The notes under the pieces were generated by a model, which did no database searches, was not told the origin of the DNA, and was given only the letters and a program-made list of their open reading frames with translations. Shown here piece after piece: positions 12,931 through 21,734 of a DNA stretch of 37,753 bases (position 1 is its first letter; every line of letters starts with the position of its first letter). The translations under genes were made by a program, and so were the position numbers. The DNA is from DAORHV01 sp964434575 (GTDB taxonomy: Bacteria; Patescibacteriota; Gracilibacteria; Peribacterales; Peribacteraceae), in NCBI GenBank assembly GCA_964434575.1, contig CAYSWB010000015.1, forward strand, positions 1-37,753. The letters run 5' to 3'.

Positions 12931-15264
12931 ATGCGCTCAACCAAGGCTACTGCACTCTTCGCCTCCTTCGCGGCCCTGCCGCTTCTGCTGGCCGCCGCGA
13001 CGGGGTCTTTCGGCGACGTCGCCGGCACCCGTCACGAGGCGTCCATCAACCTGCTGGCGGAACAAGGCGTGGTGGAAGGGTACGCGGACGGCACGTTCCG
13101 TCCCGACGCACGCATCAACCGCGCCGAATTCCTGAAAATCCTGATGGAAGCGCGGTACGCGGAACTGGAAACGCCCAAGGACCTGCAGTGCTTCTCCGAC
13201 TTGATGGTACGCGTGCCGCAGTGGTACGCGCGGCCGGTGTGCCTGGCGCGTCAGCTCGGGATCGTGGGCGGCTATCCGGACGGCACCTTCCGGCCCGGCA
13301 AGGACGTGAACCTGGCGGAAGCCCTGAAGATCGCGTTGCTGGCATTCGATGTCCAGGCCGGCCAGGCCGCGGAAAACGAACAGTGGTTCGAACCGTACCT
13401 GCGCGCGGCGCGCGACCGCGGCATCCTCATGGATCTGCTGAAAACACCGGACCACGTCCTGACTCGCGGCGAGATGGCCGCCATCGCGGCAGGGTTGCTC
13501 GCGCCGGCCGAGACCGGCTCTTCCTCCTCGGCGTCCGACGAACCGCCGGTGTGCGGCAACAACCGCCTGGAGAAAGGCGAGCAGTGCGACGACGGTAACG
13601 TGCAAAACAGCGACGGCTGCAGCATGCTGTGCATCATCGTGCCGGAACCCGTGCGGCTGGCCGTACTGCAGGTCGACGCGCAGGCATCCGGCACCGTGAC
13701 GAACGTTGCGCGCGGCAAGACAGGCGTTCCCCTGCTCCGCTTCAACGCCACCGTGGACCGCCAGGACGCGTTCTTCAACGGCGCGGCGTTCATGCCGTCG
13801 GTGGGCTCGCTGGCATACGCGCAAAACTACGTGCTGGCCATGGACGGCGACGGCGACGGCCGCTTCGAAACCAAGCTCGCCACGGGCAAAGCACAGGGCA
13901 GCCGGCTGACCTTCGAGGGCATCAAGGACCTGCGGCTGAAGGAGAACGTCACGGTGCGCATGGAAGTTCGCGCCGACGTGGCCTCCACGACGGGACCGGT
14001 GTCGCTCGGCCTGCAATTCGCCACGTCCGAGCCGGATTACATCCGGGCCACCGGCGCGGTGGACGGCACGCCTCTCCAGGGCATCGAGACCGACAACGCG
14101 TGTCCGGGCAACGTCAGCGTGTGCTTCATCCGCGTGAACACGCGCGCCTCCACGGACATCACCGTGCAGACGCGCGGCAACCTGTACGTCACCGCCGACA
14201 GCCTGCCGGTCCGCAGCCAGCAGGTGCTGGGCGGCAGCATCAGCGACCCGCTGCTGCGGCTGCGCATGCGCGCCGACGGCGAGGACCTGGACGTGAAAAC
14301 CATCCGCATCGACGGCGGCGCGGGCAGCATCGATTCCCTGCGTCTGTTCAAGGTGGCGCCCGGCGCGAGCATCGACACGCGCACCGCGCAGCCGTTCGCG
14401 GAAGCGACCAACGGCCAGTGCCCCACCGTGTCCTCCACGCGCTTCTGCGCGAACTTGTCGCTGAACATGCTGCGCATCGCCGCCAACCAGGAAATGACGG
14501 TGGTGGTTGCGGCCAAAGCCAAGGATGAGCAAGGCGGCGCGATCGGCGGACAGACGTTCGCGCTCATGCTCACGGCGGCCGCGGACGCCTCGCATGCGGT
14601 GGAGGCGCGCGGCGTTTCTTCGCTGGCCGAGCTGAACCAAAACGACGGCAATGCTTTCGCCGAAGGTGAGGTGTACGTCGGCACCGCCGCCCCGGGCGCG
14701 TCGTCCGCCGTCGTCGGGCCGCTCAACGACACGGTGCTGGGCAAGATCCTGTCGGTCTCCAACGCGATGCAGCAGTCCACCGCGACGGGCATTCCGTCGG
14801 GAAAGCAGACCATCGGCGGCTTCGTGATCGGCGCATCGGCGCACACGAACACGTTCCACGGCAGCAACGACGTGATCGTGAACACCATGGCCATCCAGGT
14901 CACCGCGCAAAACGTGCAGATCGACCCGGCCGGCTACCGCCTGTACAACCCGGAGAACCCGGCGGTGGGAATCGCCTGTTCCGCGCCGGCAGATACCGGC
15001 ACGTTCACGGTGACCTGTTCCGGCATCGCGGGCAGCGTCATCCAGAGCCGTATCGGCCAGGGGCAACAGGCCAAGTACATGCTGGAGGCCGTGGTGACCA
15101 ACACCCAGGTCTCGCAAGGCGAAAGCCGCCTGGTCACCGAGCTCAAACCGCTGGGCCAGCGCGATCAGACCAACGCGATCATCTGGTCCGACGAAGCGAC
15201 CACCCTGCAGTGGGTGGACATTCCCGCGCTCGGCGTACAATCCACTCAGTACTGGAAACCCTAA
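12931..15264 (+). CDS. SLH-domain surface protein with DUF4215-type Cys-rich repeat
   Basis: 777 residues. A signal peptide (about 1-22) is followed by two clear S-layer homology domains, about 26-72 (EGYADGTFRPDARINRAEFL) and 86-140 (GGYPDGTFRPGKDVNLAEAL), and a weaker third to about 190 ending in LTRGEMAAIAAG. SLH domains bind secondary cell-wall polymers. Residues about 208-236 form a cysteine-rich DUF4215-type module (CGNNRLEKGEQCDDGNVQNS, then DGCSMLC). The remaining 540 residues are beta-rich, with a calcium-like DGDGDGRFE loop near 310 and scattered Cys pairs, and should be the exposed part. The start follows a leaderless promoter. It is a likely S-layer or envelope-anchored adhesin. 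Confidence 0.9.
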   Translation: MRSTKATALFASFAALPLLLAAATGSFGDVAGTRHEASINLLAEQGVVEGYADGTFRPDARINRAEFLKILMEARYAELETPKDLQCFSDLMVRVPQWYARPVCLARQLGIVGGYPDGTFRPGKDVNLAEALKIALLAFDVQAGQAAENEQWFEPYLRAARDRGILMDLLKTPDHVLTRGEMAAIAAGLLAPAETGSSSSASDEPPVCGNNRLEKGEQCDDGNVQNSDGCSMLCIIVPEPVRLAVLQVDAQASGTVTNVARGKTGVPLLRFNATVDRQDAFFNGAAFMPSVGSLAYAQNYVLAMDGDGDGRFETKLATGKAQGSRLTFEGIKDLRLKENVTVRMEVRADVASTTGPVSLGLQFATSEPDYIRATGAVDGTPLQGIETDNACPGNVSVCFIRVNTRASTDITVQTRGNLYVTADSLPVRSQQVLGGSISDPLLRLRMRADGEDLDVKTIRIDGGAGSIDSLRLFKVAPGASIDTRTAQPFAEATNGQCPTVSSTRFCANLSLNMLRIAANQEMTVVVAAKAKDEQGGAIGGQTFALMLTAAADASHAVEARGVSSLAELNQNDGNAFAEGEVYVGTAAPGASSAVVGPLNDTVLGKILSVSNAMQQSTATGIPSGKQTIGGFVIGASAHTNTFHGSNDVIVNTMAIQVTAQNVQIDPAGYRLYNPENPAVGIACSAPADTGTFTVTCSGIAGSVIQSRIGQGQQAKYMLEAVVTNTQVSQGESRLVTELKPLGQRDQTNAIIWSDEATTLQWVDIPALGVQSTQYWKP

Positions 15265-15266
15265 GC

Positions 15267-15665
15267 ATGACCCAACTCCCCTCTTCGCCTCCGCCTCGCC
15301 AACCTGGTACCATCCCGGGCATGGCCGATTCCACCACCCCGCAGCCCCAGCCGCCGAAGCGCCAGCCCATGCCCGAGTGGATGAAAATGTCGATGGCGTC
15401 GGCGGGCGGCATGGCCACGTCGTTCGCCGCGTTCCTGACCTTCACGGTCATGCAATCTGGCTCCATGCGCGGGCAATTGGTGGCGGGCGATCCGTCCGTG
15501 AACCGCCAGTTCCCCAGCACGTTGAATTCCCTCCAGGCGTCCCTTACGGGCGATAATCCCATCGCGGGCGCCATGTCATCGTACGTGTGGTGGACCGGCG
15601 TGATCGTGGGCGGCGTCGTATTGAGCTGGGTCTTCCTTCGGATGTTGAGGAATCGCCTCGGCTAG
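15267..15665 (+). CDS. Small Pro-rich two-TM membrane protein
   Basis: 132 residues from the ATG 2 nt after the SLH stop. It has a Pro/Gln-rich N-terminus, a hydrophobic segment about 45-62 (GGMATSFAAFLTFTVMQSG), a polar loop and a second about 110-127. No family recognised. An in-frame ATG at 15321 lies 7 nt after TACCAT, so a shorter leaderless product (114 residues) is possible. The position suggests a role with the surface protein. Confidence 0.7.
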   Translation: MTQLPSSPPPRQPGTIPGMADSTTPQPQPPKRQPMPEWMKMSMASAGGMATSFAAFLTFTVMQSGSMRGQLVAGDPSVNRQFPSTLNSLQASLTGDNPIAGAMSSYVWWTGVIVGGVVLSWVFLRMLRNRLG

Positions 15666-15710
15666 AAGCAAAACTCTCCCAACCGTCGGGCATATCGGGG
15701 GTCTAGGGCA

Positions 15711-15738
15711 TTGCTTTTTTCTGAAATTCCTTTATAAT
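15711..15738 (+). promoter_or_regulatory. Consensus sigma70 promoter
   Basis: TTGCTT (15711-15716), 16-nt spacer, TATAAT (15733-15738). It is one of the best promoters in the window. The ATG at 15771 lies 32 nt further, giving a leader of about 26 nt. Confidence 0.75.
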
Positions 15739-15770
15739 GCCTCTCGTCAAATTTTCCCAAACACATACTC

Positions 15771-16271
15771 ATGCAGTCATCTTCCCTGTCGTGCGATCTG
15801 CCGAGTCCGTGGCGCGCCGCGTTCCTTTGTCTCGGCATCTGGGCCATCATGGCCGTGGTATTGGTCGCGACGATGACGCACCCGCGGATGGGAACCGGCA
15901 ATGCGGTCACGCGGAAAATGCGGTACCGGGCCAAACCCGTCTCGCTCCTGCAGCGTTCAGAGGCCAGCCAAAAGCGCCGCGCCGCGTACGCCCGCATCAT
16001 CCAGAATGCCCGTCACCAGCTTCGGGCGCGGAGCGGACGGCAGAAGCCAACGGTCCAGCTGGGCGTCGACTTTGCCAAGGTGCGGTTTGAGGGCGCGTCC
16101 GGCGCTGCCGCCGAACACGATGACGGACGGATCCACGGCATGCACCAGGTTGACGGTAAGCCAGGCGACTTCCTCAAAAAAATGCGGCTGCATGAACTCG
16201 CACACCGCCCCGTTGAGGTAGTCTTTCGGACTCTGGGCGGCCTCGCAACGGCGACCCATGGCCGTGCCTGA
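15771..16271 (+). CDS. Putative single-pass membrane protein overlapping the ROK gene antisense
   Basis: A frame of 166 residues downstream of a strong promoter. The first 62 codons are free of other genes and look real: a polar start, a hydrophobic helix (about 16-34, AFLCLGIWAIMAVVLVATM), then a basic stretch. The remaining 315 bases run antisense through the 3' end of the ROK kinase gene, where an open frame is expected by chance in GC-rich DNA. Either the gene truly overlaps, or its original 3' end was lost by deletion or frameshift. Treat the C-terminal half as doubtful. Confidence 0.4.
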   Translation: MQSSSLSCDLPSPWRAAFLCLGIWAIMAVVLVATMTHPRMGTGNAVTRKMRYRAKPVSLLQRSEASQKRRAAYARIIQNARHQLRARSGRQKPTVQLGVDFAKVRFEGASGAAAEHDDGRIHGMHQVDGKPGDFLKKMRLHELAHRPVEVVFRTLGGLATATHGRA

Positions 16272-16829
16272 GAGGAACTGCTCCACTTCGCCGCGCATGT
16301 CGGGGGTGGGATACGGAGGGTGGCCGGGGCGCAGCAGCATGTGGCCGAACTCGCCGGCGCAACCGTGCGCTCCGCGGTAGAGCTTGCCGTTGATGACGAT
16401 GCCGCCGCCGACACCGGTTCCCAGCGTGACGCCCACGACGATCTCCCCTCCCTTGCCCGCGCCCGCGACCGCCTCAGCGAACGCGAAGCATTGACTATCG
16501 TTCTCCACGCGTACGGGCAGTTCGGTCCGCTTAGAAACATACTCGGCCAGGTTCTGCCCCTCGGCGCCCGGGACGTTGGGCAGCTTGAGGATGATGCCCG
16601 AGTGCTGGTCCACCAAACCGGGCACACCGATGCCGATGGCCACCGCGTCGGTGGTGCGCAGCGGCTGCAGCTGCTTCATCAGGCGCTCGCGCACGTCGTC
16701 GAAACCGGCCGCGGCGTCGGTGGCGATGGTCACCTGCTCCAGGCGTTTCATGTCCGGCAACGCGTAGCGCGCCAGCGTGATCTTGGTGCCGCCGAAGTCG
16801 ATGCCGATGACGGAGCCGTGCTTGGCCAT
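15957..16829 (-). CDS. ROK-family sugar kinase (probable glucokinase)
   Basis: 290 residues. The nucleotide-binding GIDFGGTK is at about 9-16, the catalytic Asp lies in VENDSQCFAFAEA, the phosphate loop is GVTLGTGVGGGIV, and GCAGEFGHMLL follows. This predicts phosphorylation of glucose or a related hexose. The ROK zinc site (C-x-C-G-x-x-G-C) that usually comes after the GH motif is absent; the region reads PYPTPDMRGEVEQFLSG, so no metal is bound there. It is the last gene of the glucan operon, 7 nt after the glucoamylase stop, which fits a role in trapping released glucose. Confidence 0.9.
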   Translation of the reverse strand: MAKHGSVIGIDFGGTKITLARYALPDMKRLEQVTIATDAAAGFDDVRERLMKQLQPLRTTDAVAIGIGVPGLVDQHSGIILKLPNVPGAEGQNLAEYVSKRTELPVRVENDSQCFAFAEAVAGAGKGGEIVVGVTLGTGVGGGIVINGKLYRGAHGCAGEFGHMLLRPGHPPYPTPDMRGEVEQFLSGTAMGRRCEAAQSPKDYLNGAVCEFMQPHFFEEVAWLTVNLVHAVDPSVIVFGGSAGRALKPHLGKVDAQLDRWLLPSAPRPKLVTGILDDAGVRGAALLAGL

Positions 16830-16836
16830 GGAATGC

Positions 16837-18915
16837 TTACGGACGATCGGACCGGAGCGAGCGCTCGCGGCGGCGGACGATCTCGTGCCGCTTGGCAGTG
16901 TACTGCAACAGCGTATCGACGTAGACCGCGTGGCTCCAGGTCAGCGGCGACACCGAGAGCGGAGCGCCGTTGAACGGGTTCATCTGCTCGGGCAACAGGC
17001 CCGACGGACTGGCGCGCTCCTTCACCCACTGCATCGTCTTCAGCGGCTCGTTTAAGTCCTCCAGCTCCTTGGCCACGGCGATCTGCCACTGGGCGATCCA
17101 CAGCGTGGTGATGATCCATGGGTTGCCCGGCACGTCGGCGTTCGGGTGGGCGGTGGCCTGGTAGGTGTCCATGGTGTAGCGGGCGATGCCGCCGACCGGC
17201 GTCTTCACGGTCAGCTTGTCGCGCAGGCGCTTGATGGTCGACGCGATGCGCGGGTCTTCCGGCGGCAGGATGCCGAACTGCCAGATGAGCGCGATGCTGG
17301 CGTCGGGCGTGGTGTCGCGCTCCACCGTCTGGTCGCGGTCGCGAACGATCTTCTTCAGGAAGCATTGGGTTTCCTCGTCATAGAGGTGGAACAGCATCAG
17401 CTCGGTCATCTGGTCGGCGCCGTCGCCGAACTGCTGGGCATGGCGGTGGTGACCCAGCGCGGCCGAAATCTTGGACGCGGCGCGAAGCCCCGCGCAGATG
17501 GTGGCCGTGGTGTAGCTGAAGATGCCGCGGTGCTCCTCCCACAGGTCGTAGCTCGGCAGCGGCAGGCCCGTCTTGGGCTCGCGGTACTTCAGCAGGAATC
17601 CCGCGGCGCGCTTGACCATGCTGTGGTACATGCCGTGCAGGAACTCGAAATCCTGGCACGTCTCGAAGTGCTTCCACAGCGCGACCAGCGGCAGCGCGGT
17701 CTCGTCGAGCTGGATGGGCAGAAGCGACTTGCCGTTCTTGTACCACGGGTGCCACGAACTGCCGGCCGAACCGTCCGGGTTGTACTTATGGAGGAAATAC
17801 CCGTCGTCGGTCTGGATCTTCTCGCAGAATTTCAGGAAGCGGTACACCGCCTCGTGTTCGCCGGCGCCGGTAAGCGCCATGCTGACGAACGAACCGTCGC
17901 GCGGCCACACGTAGGTGTAGGTGTCGCGGTTGAACTGCATGATGTCGCTGTCGTTGGCGGCCACGATGCCGCCGCCGTTGTCGATTTGAGTGCGGATGGT
18001 GAGCAACGAGCGCCAGTAGAGGTCCTTGAGATCCTGCGGCACGTCCGGACCCGGATCAGCGTTGGCATGGACCCAGCCGCGCCAGTAGTTGCGGGCGGAG
18101 ATCTTCACCTGCTCGGGGGTCTCTTCCAGAATGAAATGCTGCAACTGATGCACGTCGGTGATGCGCTTGCCGGCGCACACCCACAGGTACACCGCCGTCT
18201 CGCGATCGCCTCCGACCATGCAGTCGATCTCCACGGTGGAATCCACCGAGCCCTGCTCGATGGAGGCGCGGGAGAGCACGCCGTCCTCGGCGTCACGCCA
18301 CGTGCCTTCCAGGCCGCGATAGTTCGACTTGCCGATGGAGAACGACGCGATGCCGCAGTGTTCGATGTGGTCTTCGCTCTTGGACCACGGGTGGAACTCG
18401 TCGCCCATGTTCACGGGCGCACAGCTCACCGGATCGCTGGTGGTACCGCCGACCAGGAAGTAGCGCTTCTCACGGAAGTGGATCACGCTTTTGGTGTGCG
18501 GCTCGTAGAACGCGGTGTCCTTCTGCTTGTCGCCGTACAGGTAGAAATCGTGGTGAAAGAAGCACTGCACCTTGCGGCTGCCGCCGTCGGTGGTGCGCAG
18601 CTTGAACGAACGCACGAGACAGTCCTTGGTCGGATCGACCACGTCCTCGCACAGGATTTCCAGCGCCAGCTTGTCGTTTCGCATGGTGGAAGAACTGACG
18701 AGCGCGCCGTCCATGTAGCCGGGCTTGATGACCCACGTGCCGTCGTTCACCCACGAGAAACCTTTGCCCTCGGCCAGGAAACCAAGGCGGTGGAACTTGC
18801 CGTAGGCGGTGTGGTCCTCCTCGCCGACGTGCGGGTAATAGAAATCACGCAGCTGCAGGTGCTCGTCGAAGGTGGCGAGCATGGAGCCGTTGCCGAGAAC
18901 GATGGAGCGGGGCAT
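16837..18915 (-). CDS. GH15 glucoamylase-like glycoside hydrolase
   Basis: 692 residues, the size of prokaryotic GH15 enzymes with an N-terminal beta-sandwich (about 1-270) and a C-terminal (alpha/alpha)6 barrel. Barrel motifs are YTYVWPRDGSFVSMAL (substrate-binding WPRD), LPLPSYDLWEEHRGIFSYTT, whose Glu pair supplies the general acid, and GLLPEQMNPFNGAP, whose Glu is the catalytic base. It releases glucose from the non-reducing end of alpha-glucans. No signal peptide (MPRSIVLGNGSML), so it acts in the cytoplasm, consistent with storage-glucan breakdown. The start lies 3 nt after the GH57 stop. Confidence 0.95.
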   Translation of the reverse strand: MPRSIVLGNGSMLATFDEHLQLRDFYYPHVGEEDHTAYGKFHRLGFLAEGKGFSWVNDGTWVIKPGYMDGALVSSSTMRNDKLALEILCEDVVDPTKDCLVRSFKLRTTDGGSRKVQCFFHHDFYLYGDKQKDTAFYEPHTKSVIHFREKRYFLVGGTTSDPVSCAPVNMGDEFHPWSKSEDHIEHCGIASFSIGKSNYRGLEGTWRDAEDGVLSRASIEQGSVDSTVEIDCMVGGDRETAVYLWVCAGKRITDVHQLQHFILEETPEQVKISARNYWRGWVHANADPGPDVPQDLKDLYWRSLLTIRTQIDNGGGIVAANDSDIMQFNRDTYTYVWPRDGSFVSMALTGAGEHEAVYRFLKFCEKIQTDDGYFLHKYNPDGSAGSSWHPWYKNGKSLLPIQLDETALPLVALWKHFETCQDFEFLHGMYHSMVKRAAGFLLKYREPKTGLPLPSYDLWEEHRGIFSYTTATICAGLRAASKISAALGHHRHAQQFGDGADQMTELMLFHLYDEETQCFLKKIVRDRDQTVERDTTPDASIALIWQFGILPPEDPRIASTIKRLRDKLTVKTPVGGIARYTMDTYQATAHPNADVPGNPWIITTLWIAQWQIAVAKELEDLNEPLKTMQWVKERASPSGLLPEQMNPFNGAPLSVSPLTWSHAVYVDTLLQYTAKRHEIVRRRERSLRSDRP

Positions 18916-18918
18916 GGG

Positions 18919-20316
18919 TTAGCGGGAGGAGCGGCGGGAAGAACGGCGCTTTTTGGGGACGGGCTTGGCGGCGCGGCGCTTGGGCGCGGACTTCACTTTC
19001 CTGGCGCCGGCCTTCGCGCGAGGCACGGCTGAAGCCGACACGCCGACGGCGGTCATGCCCTGCAAACGCTCGAGCGTCAGGCGCAGGTCTTCGATGGCGT
19101 GGCTGTAGCGGCGGTACGCCTCGTAGGGAGATTCGTAGGGACTGAAATACTTGTGCACGTCGCCGTCGCTCCAGTACTTGGTGCACAGGTAGTAGAAGTG
19201 ATCCGATGTCTGCAGCTTGCGCCACGTCTCGGTGAGAATGGGATCCTTCATGCGTTTCACCGCCTGTTCCAGCGCGTACACGCCGGAGAACGCGGCCTCC
19301 TGCAACGGATTGCCCCGCCAGGCGGACAGGTCGCGCTCCATGTCGGCCCACGACACGTGGGCGTGGGCGTCCAGCGTCTCGCACGGGCGGCCTGCCCAGG
19401 CGTCGATGGTCTGGCTCGGCGTCAGCGCCTTCATGCCGCGGCCATGGAGGCCGGACGGAAACGCTTCCAGGAACTGGAAGATGCCGGTGTCGGCCCACTG
19501 GTGTTCGCCGAACGTCTCGTAGTCCATGAACAGGTTCACGCTGTGGCCGTCGGCGAACGCGGTCCAATCCAGGAACGTGTCGGAGGTGAGCGGCCAATTC
19601 TTCCAGCTGCGGTTACTGAAACGGAACGCCACGTCATCGGACAGGCGGTAGTTTTTCAGCAGGATGCGGATCTTCTCCGGGGCCTCGGCATGGATGCCGT
19701 GCGAGCGCACCAGCTTCTCGGTTTCGGCCGGCAGGCGGAAGGCCGGCGGCTCATAGGGCACGTTGGGGTTTCGTCCGTGCATGACATGGTCGGCGCCTTC
19801 GGCCAGGATGCCCTTGAAGCCGAGCAAGCGGGCGATTTCGGCGATCTCGTTGCAGTACACCAGCTCGGTGTTGCGGAACACCGACGGCCGGATGCCGAAC
19901 AATTCCTGCACCGTATCCGCGTGCTTCTTCACCTGCTCGCAGAACTCGCCGATGGAGGTGAGGCTGCTGAGCGAGTGGTAGTACGTCTCGGCCAGGAACT
20001 CCACGCGGCCGGTCTGGGCCAGGCGCTGGAACGACTCCAGCACGTCCTTGCCGTACTCGCGGCACTGGTCCAGGAACACGCCGGACAACGAATAGGCCAC
20101 GGTGAAACCGGGGTGCTCCTTCACCATGCGTTCGATGAGCGCATTGGTCGGCAGGTAGCACTTCTCGGCGACTTTGCGGAAGATGCGGCGGTTGGTCTCG
20201 TCATCGAAGTAGCTGCCGTTCATGGAGCCGATCTCGGTGACGCGCAGGTCGCGCAAACGGTACGGCTGATGGACCTGGAAGTAGAAGCAAACGTTGGGAG
20301 GCGTCTTGGCGGACAT
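18919..20316 (-). CDS. GH57 alpha-amylase-type glycoside hydrolase with basic tail
   Basis: 465 residues. GH57 motifs: VCFYFQVHQPYRL at the N-terminus, FRNTELVYCNEI with the nucleophile Glu (about 150), and FMDYETFGEHQW with the catalytic Asp (about 265). It likely cleaves or rearranges alpha-1,4-glucan (amylase, 4-alpha-glucanotransferase or branching activity cannot be told apart here). No signal peptide. The final 35 residues (from about AKAGARKVKSAPKRRAAKPV) are Lys/Arg/Ala/Pro-rich and resemble a histone tail, unusual for the family. Second gene of the operon, 15 nt after the GT4 stop. Confidence 0.94.
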   Translation of the reverse strand: MSAKTPPNVCFYFQVHQPYRLRDLRVTEIGSMNGSYFDDETNRRIFRKVAEKCYLPTNALIERMVKEHPGFTVAYSLSGVFLDQCREYGKDVLESFQRLAQTGRVEFLAETYYHSLSSLTSIGEFCEQVKKHADTVQELFGIRPSVFRNTELVYCNEIAEIARLLGFKGILAEGADHVMHGRNPNVPYEPPAFRLPAETEKLVRSHGIHAEAPEKIRILLKNYRLSDDVAFRFSNRSWKNWPLTSDTFLDWTAFADGHSVNLFMDYETFGEHQWADTGIFQFLEAFPSGLHGRGMKALTPSQTIDAWAGRPCETLDAHAHVSWADMERDLSAWRGNPLQEAAFSGVYALEQAVKRMKDPILTETWRKLQTSDHFYYLCTKYWSDGDVHKYFSPYESPYEAYRRYSHAIEDLRLTLERLQGMTAVGVSASAVPRAKAGARKVKSAPKRRAAKPVPKKRRSSRRSSR

Positions 20317-20331
20317 GGCTTTTAGAAGGGA

Positions 20332-21558
20332 TTAAAAACGAATAATTTTTTTGTACACAGAGAGAATTTTGTTGGCCTGGCGCTTCCAGGTGAGGTTGCC
20401 CAGGATGTGCGGCGTTTCGGAGCGCATGGCCTGGGTCATGGGCTTCTCGCGCAGCAGCGTGACGATGCAGTCGGCCATGCGGTCGGTGTCCCAGAAATCC
20501 GTGAGCAGCGAGTTCTTCACCACCTCCGCCGCGCCCGACTGGCGCGAGAGCACCACCGGCGCGCCGTGCGTGATGGCCTCGAGCGCCACCAAGCCGAACG
20601 GCTCGGAGACGGACGGCATCACGAAGCAGGCGGCTTTGGCGTAGAGCTTCTTGGCTTCGGCGCTGCTGACCTTTCCGGCGAAGATGATTTTGTCGGCCAA
20701 TCCCAAGTCGCACGCCTGCGCGATCAGGTCCGGAAGCAGGTACCCGTCGCCGGCGATCACGAAGCGGGCGTCGGGGCGCAACGCGGCGACTTTGCGTGCG
20801 GCTTTCAGGAAGTGATGGGCGCCCTTCTGCACGGTCAGGCGTCCGAGGAAGAGGACGAGCGGATGCGGGCCAACGTCGACGCCGCGGTGCGGCATGGCCT
20901 TCGGCGCGTCGAACGTGCCGTTGTGCAGCACGGAAATCTTGCCGGCCGGGATGCCGTACTCCTTCACGAGCAGCTTGCGCGTGTAGTCGCTGACGGCGAT
21001 GACGTGGTCGGCCTTCAGCAGGCCGCTGCGCTCACGGTCGTAAATCCAGCCGTTGGGACGGAACTCGGTGCGGTCCAGTTCGGTGGCGTGGACGTGGGCG
21101 ACCAGCGGCTTGCCGTGGTGGCGCGCGGCGCGCACTCCGGCCTCGATGGTCATCCAGTCGTGGCTGTGCACCACGTCCGGCGACACGTGCGAGGACATCT
21201 CGACGGCCAGCGCGGTGAAGCGCTCCACCTCGGTGCCGAGGTCGTGGCCGTACAGCTGGTTGATGCCGCTACTTGAGCGCAGCTTGGCGTCGAGCACGGT
21301 GAAGCGTTCCATGTACACGGCTTCGGAGTCGTACGGCTGGATGATGGTCGGAACGCGGACGGTGATGCTGCCGAGCTGCTCTTCCTGGGGATACACGATG
21401 TCGATGCCGTCCTCCACCGCCTGGTCATGCGGCAGGACCAGCGTGACCTTCGCGCCATGGTGAAGCAGGCCCCGCACGATGCCCTGGCAGGCGACACCCA
21501 ATCCGCCGCAATTCGCGGGCGGATATTCCCATCCGAACATGAGTGAGTGCAGTGACAT
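20332..21558 (-). CDS. GT4-family glycosyltransferase (glycogen synthase-like)
   Basis: 408 residues. The N-terminal MFGWEYPPANCGGLGVACQG carries the GlgA/GT4 nucleotide-sugar loop, VVHSHDWMT follows, and the C-terminal lobe has LFLGRLTVQKGAHHFLKA and the retaining E-x7-E motif in SVSEPFGLVALEAITHGAP. Together with GH57, GH15 and a ROK kinase downstream, it most likely elongates an alpha-glucan from ADP- or UDP-glucose. A trehalose or cell-surface glycan role is the alternative. It heads the operon behind an extended -10 promoter with a 35-nt, A-rich leader. Confidence 0.92.
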   Translation of the reverse strand: MSLHSLMFGWEYPPANCGGLGVACQGIVRGLLHHGAKVTLVLPHDQAVEDGIDIVYPQEEQLGSITVRVPTIIQPYDSEAVYMERFTVLDAKLRSSSGINQLYGHDLGTEVERFTALAVEMSSHVSPDVVHSHDWMTIEAGVRAARHHGKPLVAHVHATELDRTEFRPNGWIYDRERSGLLKADHVIAVSDYTRKLLVKEYGIPAGKISVLHNGTFDAPKAMPHRGVDVGPHPLVLFLGRLTVQKGAHHFLKAARKVAALRPDARFVIAGDGYLLPDLIAQACDLGLADKIIFAGKVSSAEAKKLYAKAACFVMPSVSEPFGLVALEAITHGAPVVLSRQSGAAEVVKNSLLTDFWDTDRMADCIVTLLREKPMTQAMRSETPHILGNLTWKRQANKILSVYKKIIRF

Positions 21559-21593
21559 TTTTTGTTTTTCTGTTGAGGTTTTTAAATCTCTTT

Positions 21594-21602
21594 ATTGTAT
21601 CA
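21594..21602 (-). promoter_or_regulatory. Extended -10 promoter of the glucan operon
   Basis: Minus strand TGA-TACAAT (21602-21594). The ATG at 21558 lies 35 nt downstream. This is one of the few genes here with a real leader; the leader is A-rich and has no Shine-Dalgarno sequence. No good -35 is seen. Confidence 0.55.
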
Positions 21603-21734
21603 GAAAAAGCCATTTTTTACCAGACAAGATGGACGGCGAAATCGCAGAAGATCGGCGAGCCGAAAACCGTTCTCACGGCAGGTGAAAAATTGACCGAAAT
21701 CGGTCGCGGCGGGTGGACTTCGGACAGCGCCCGG

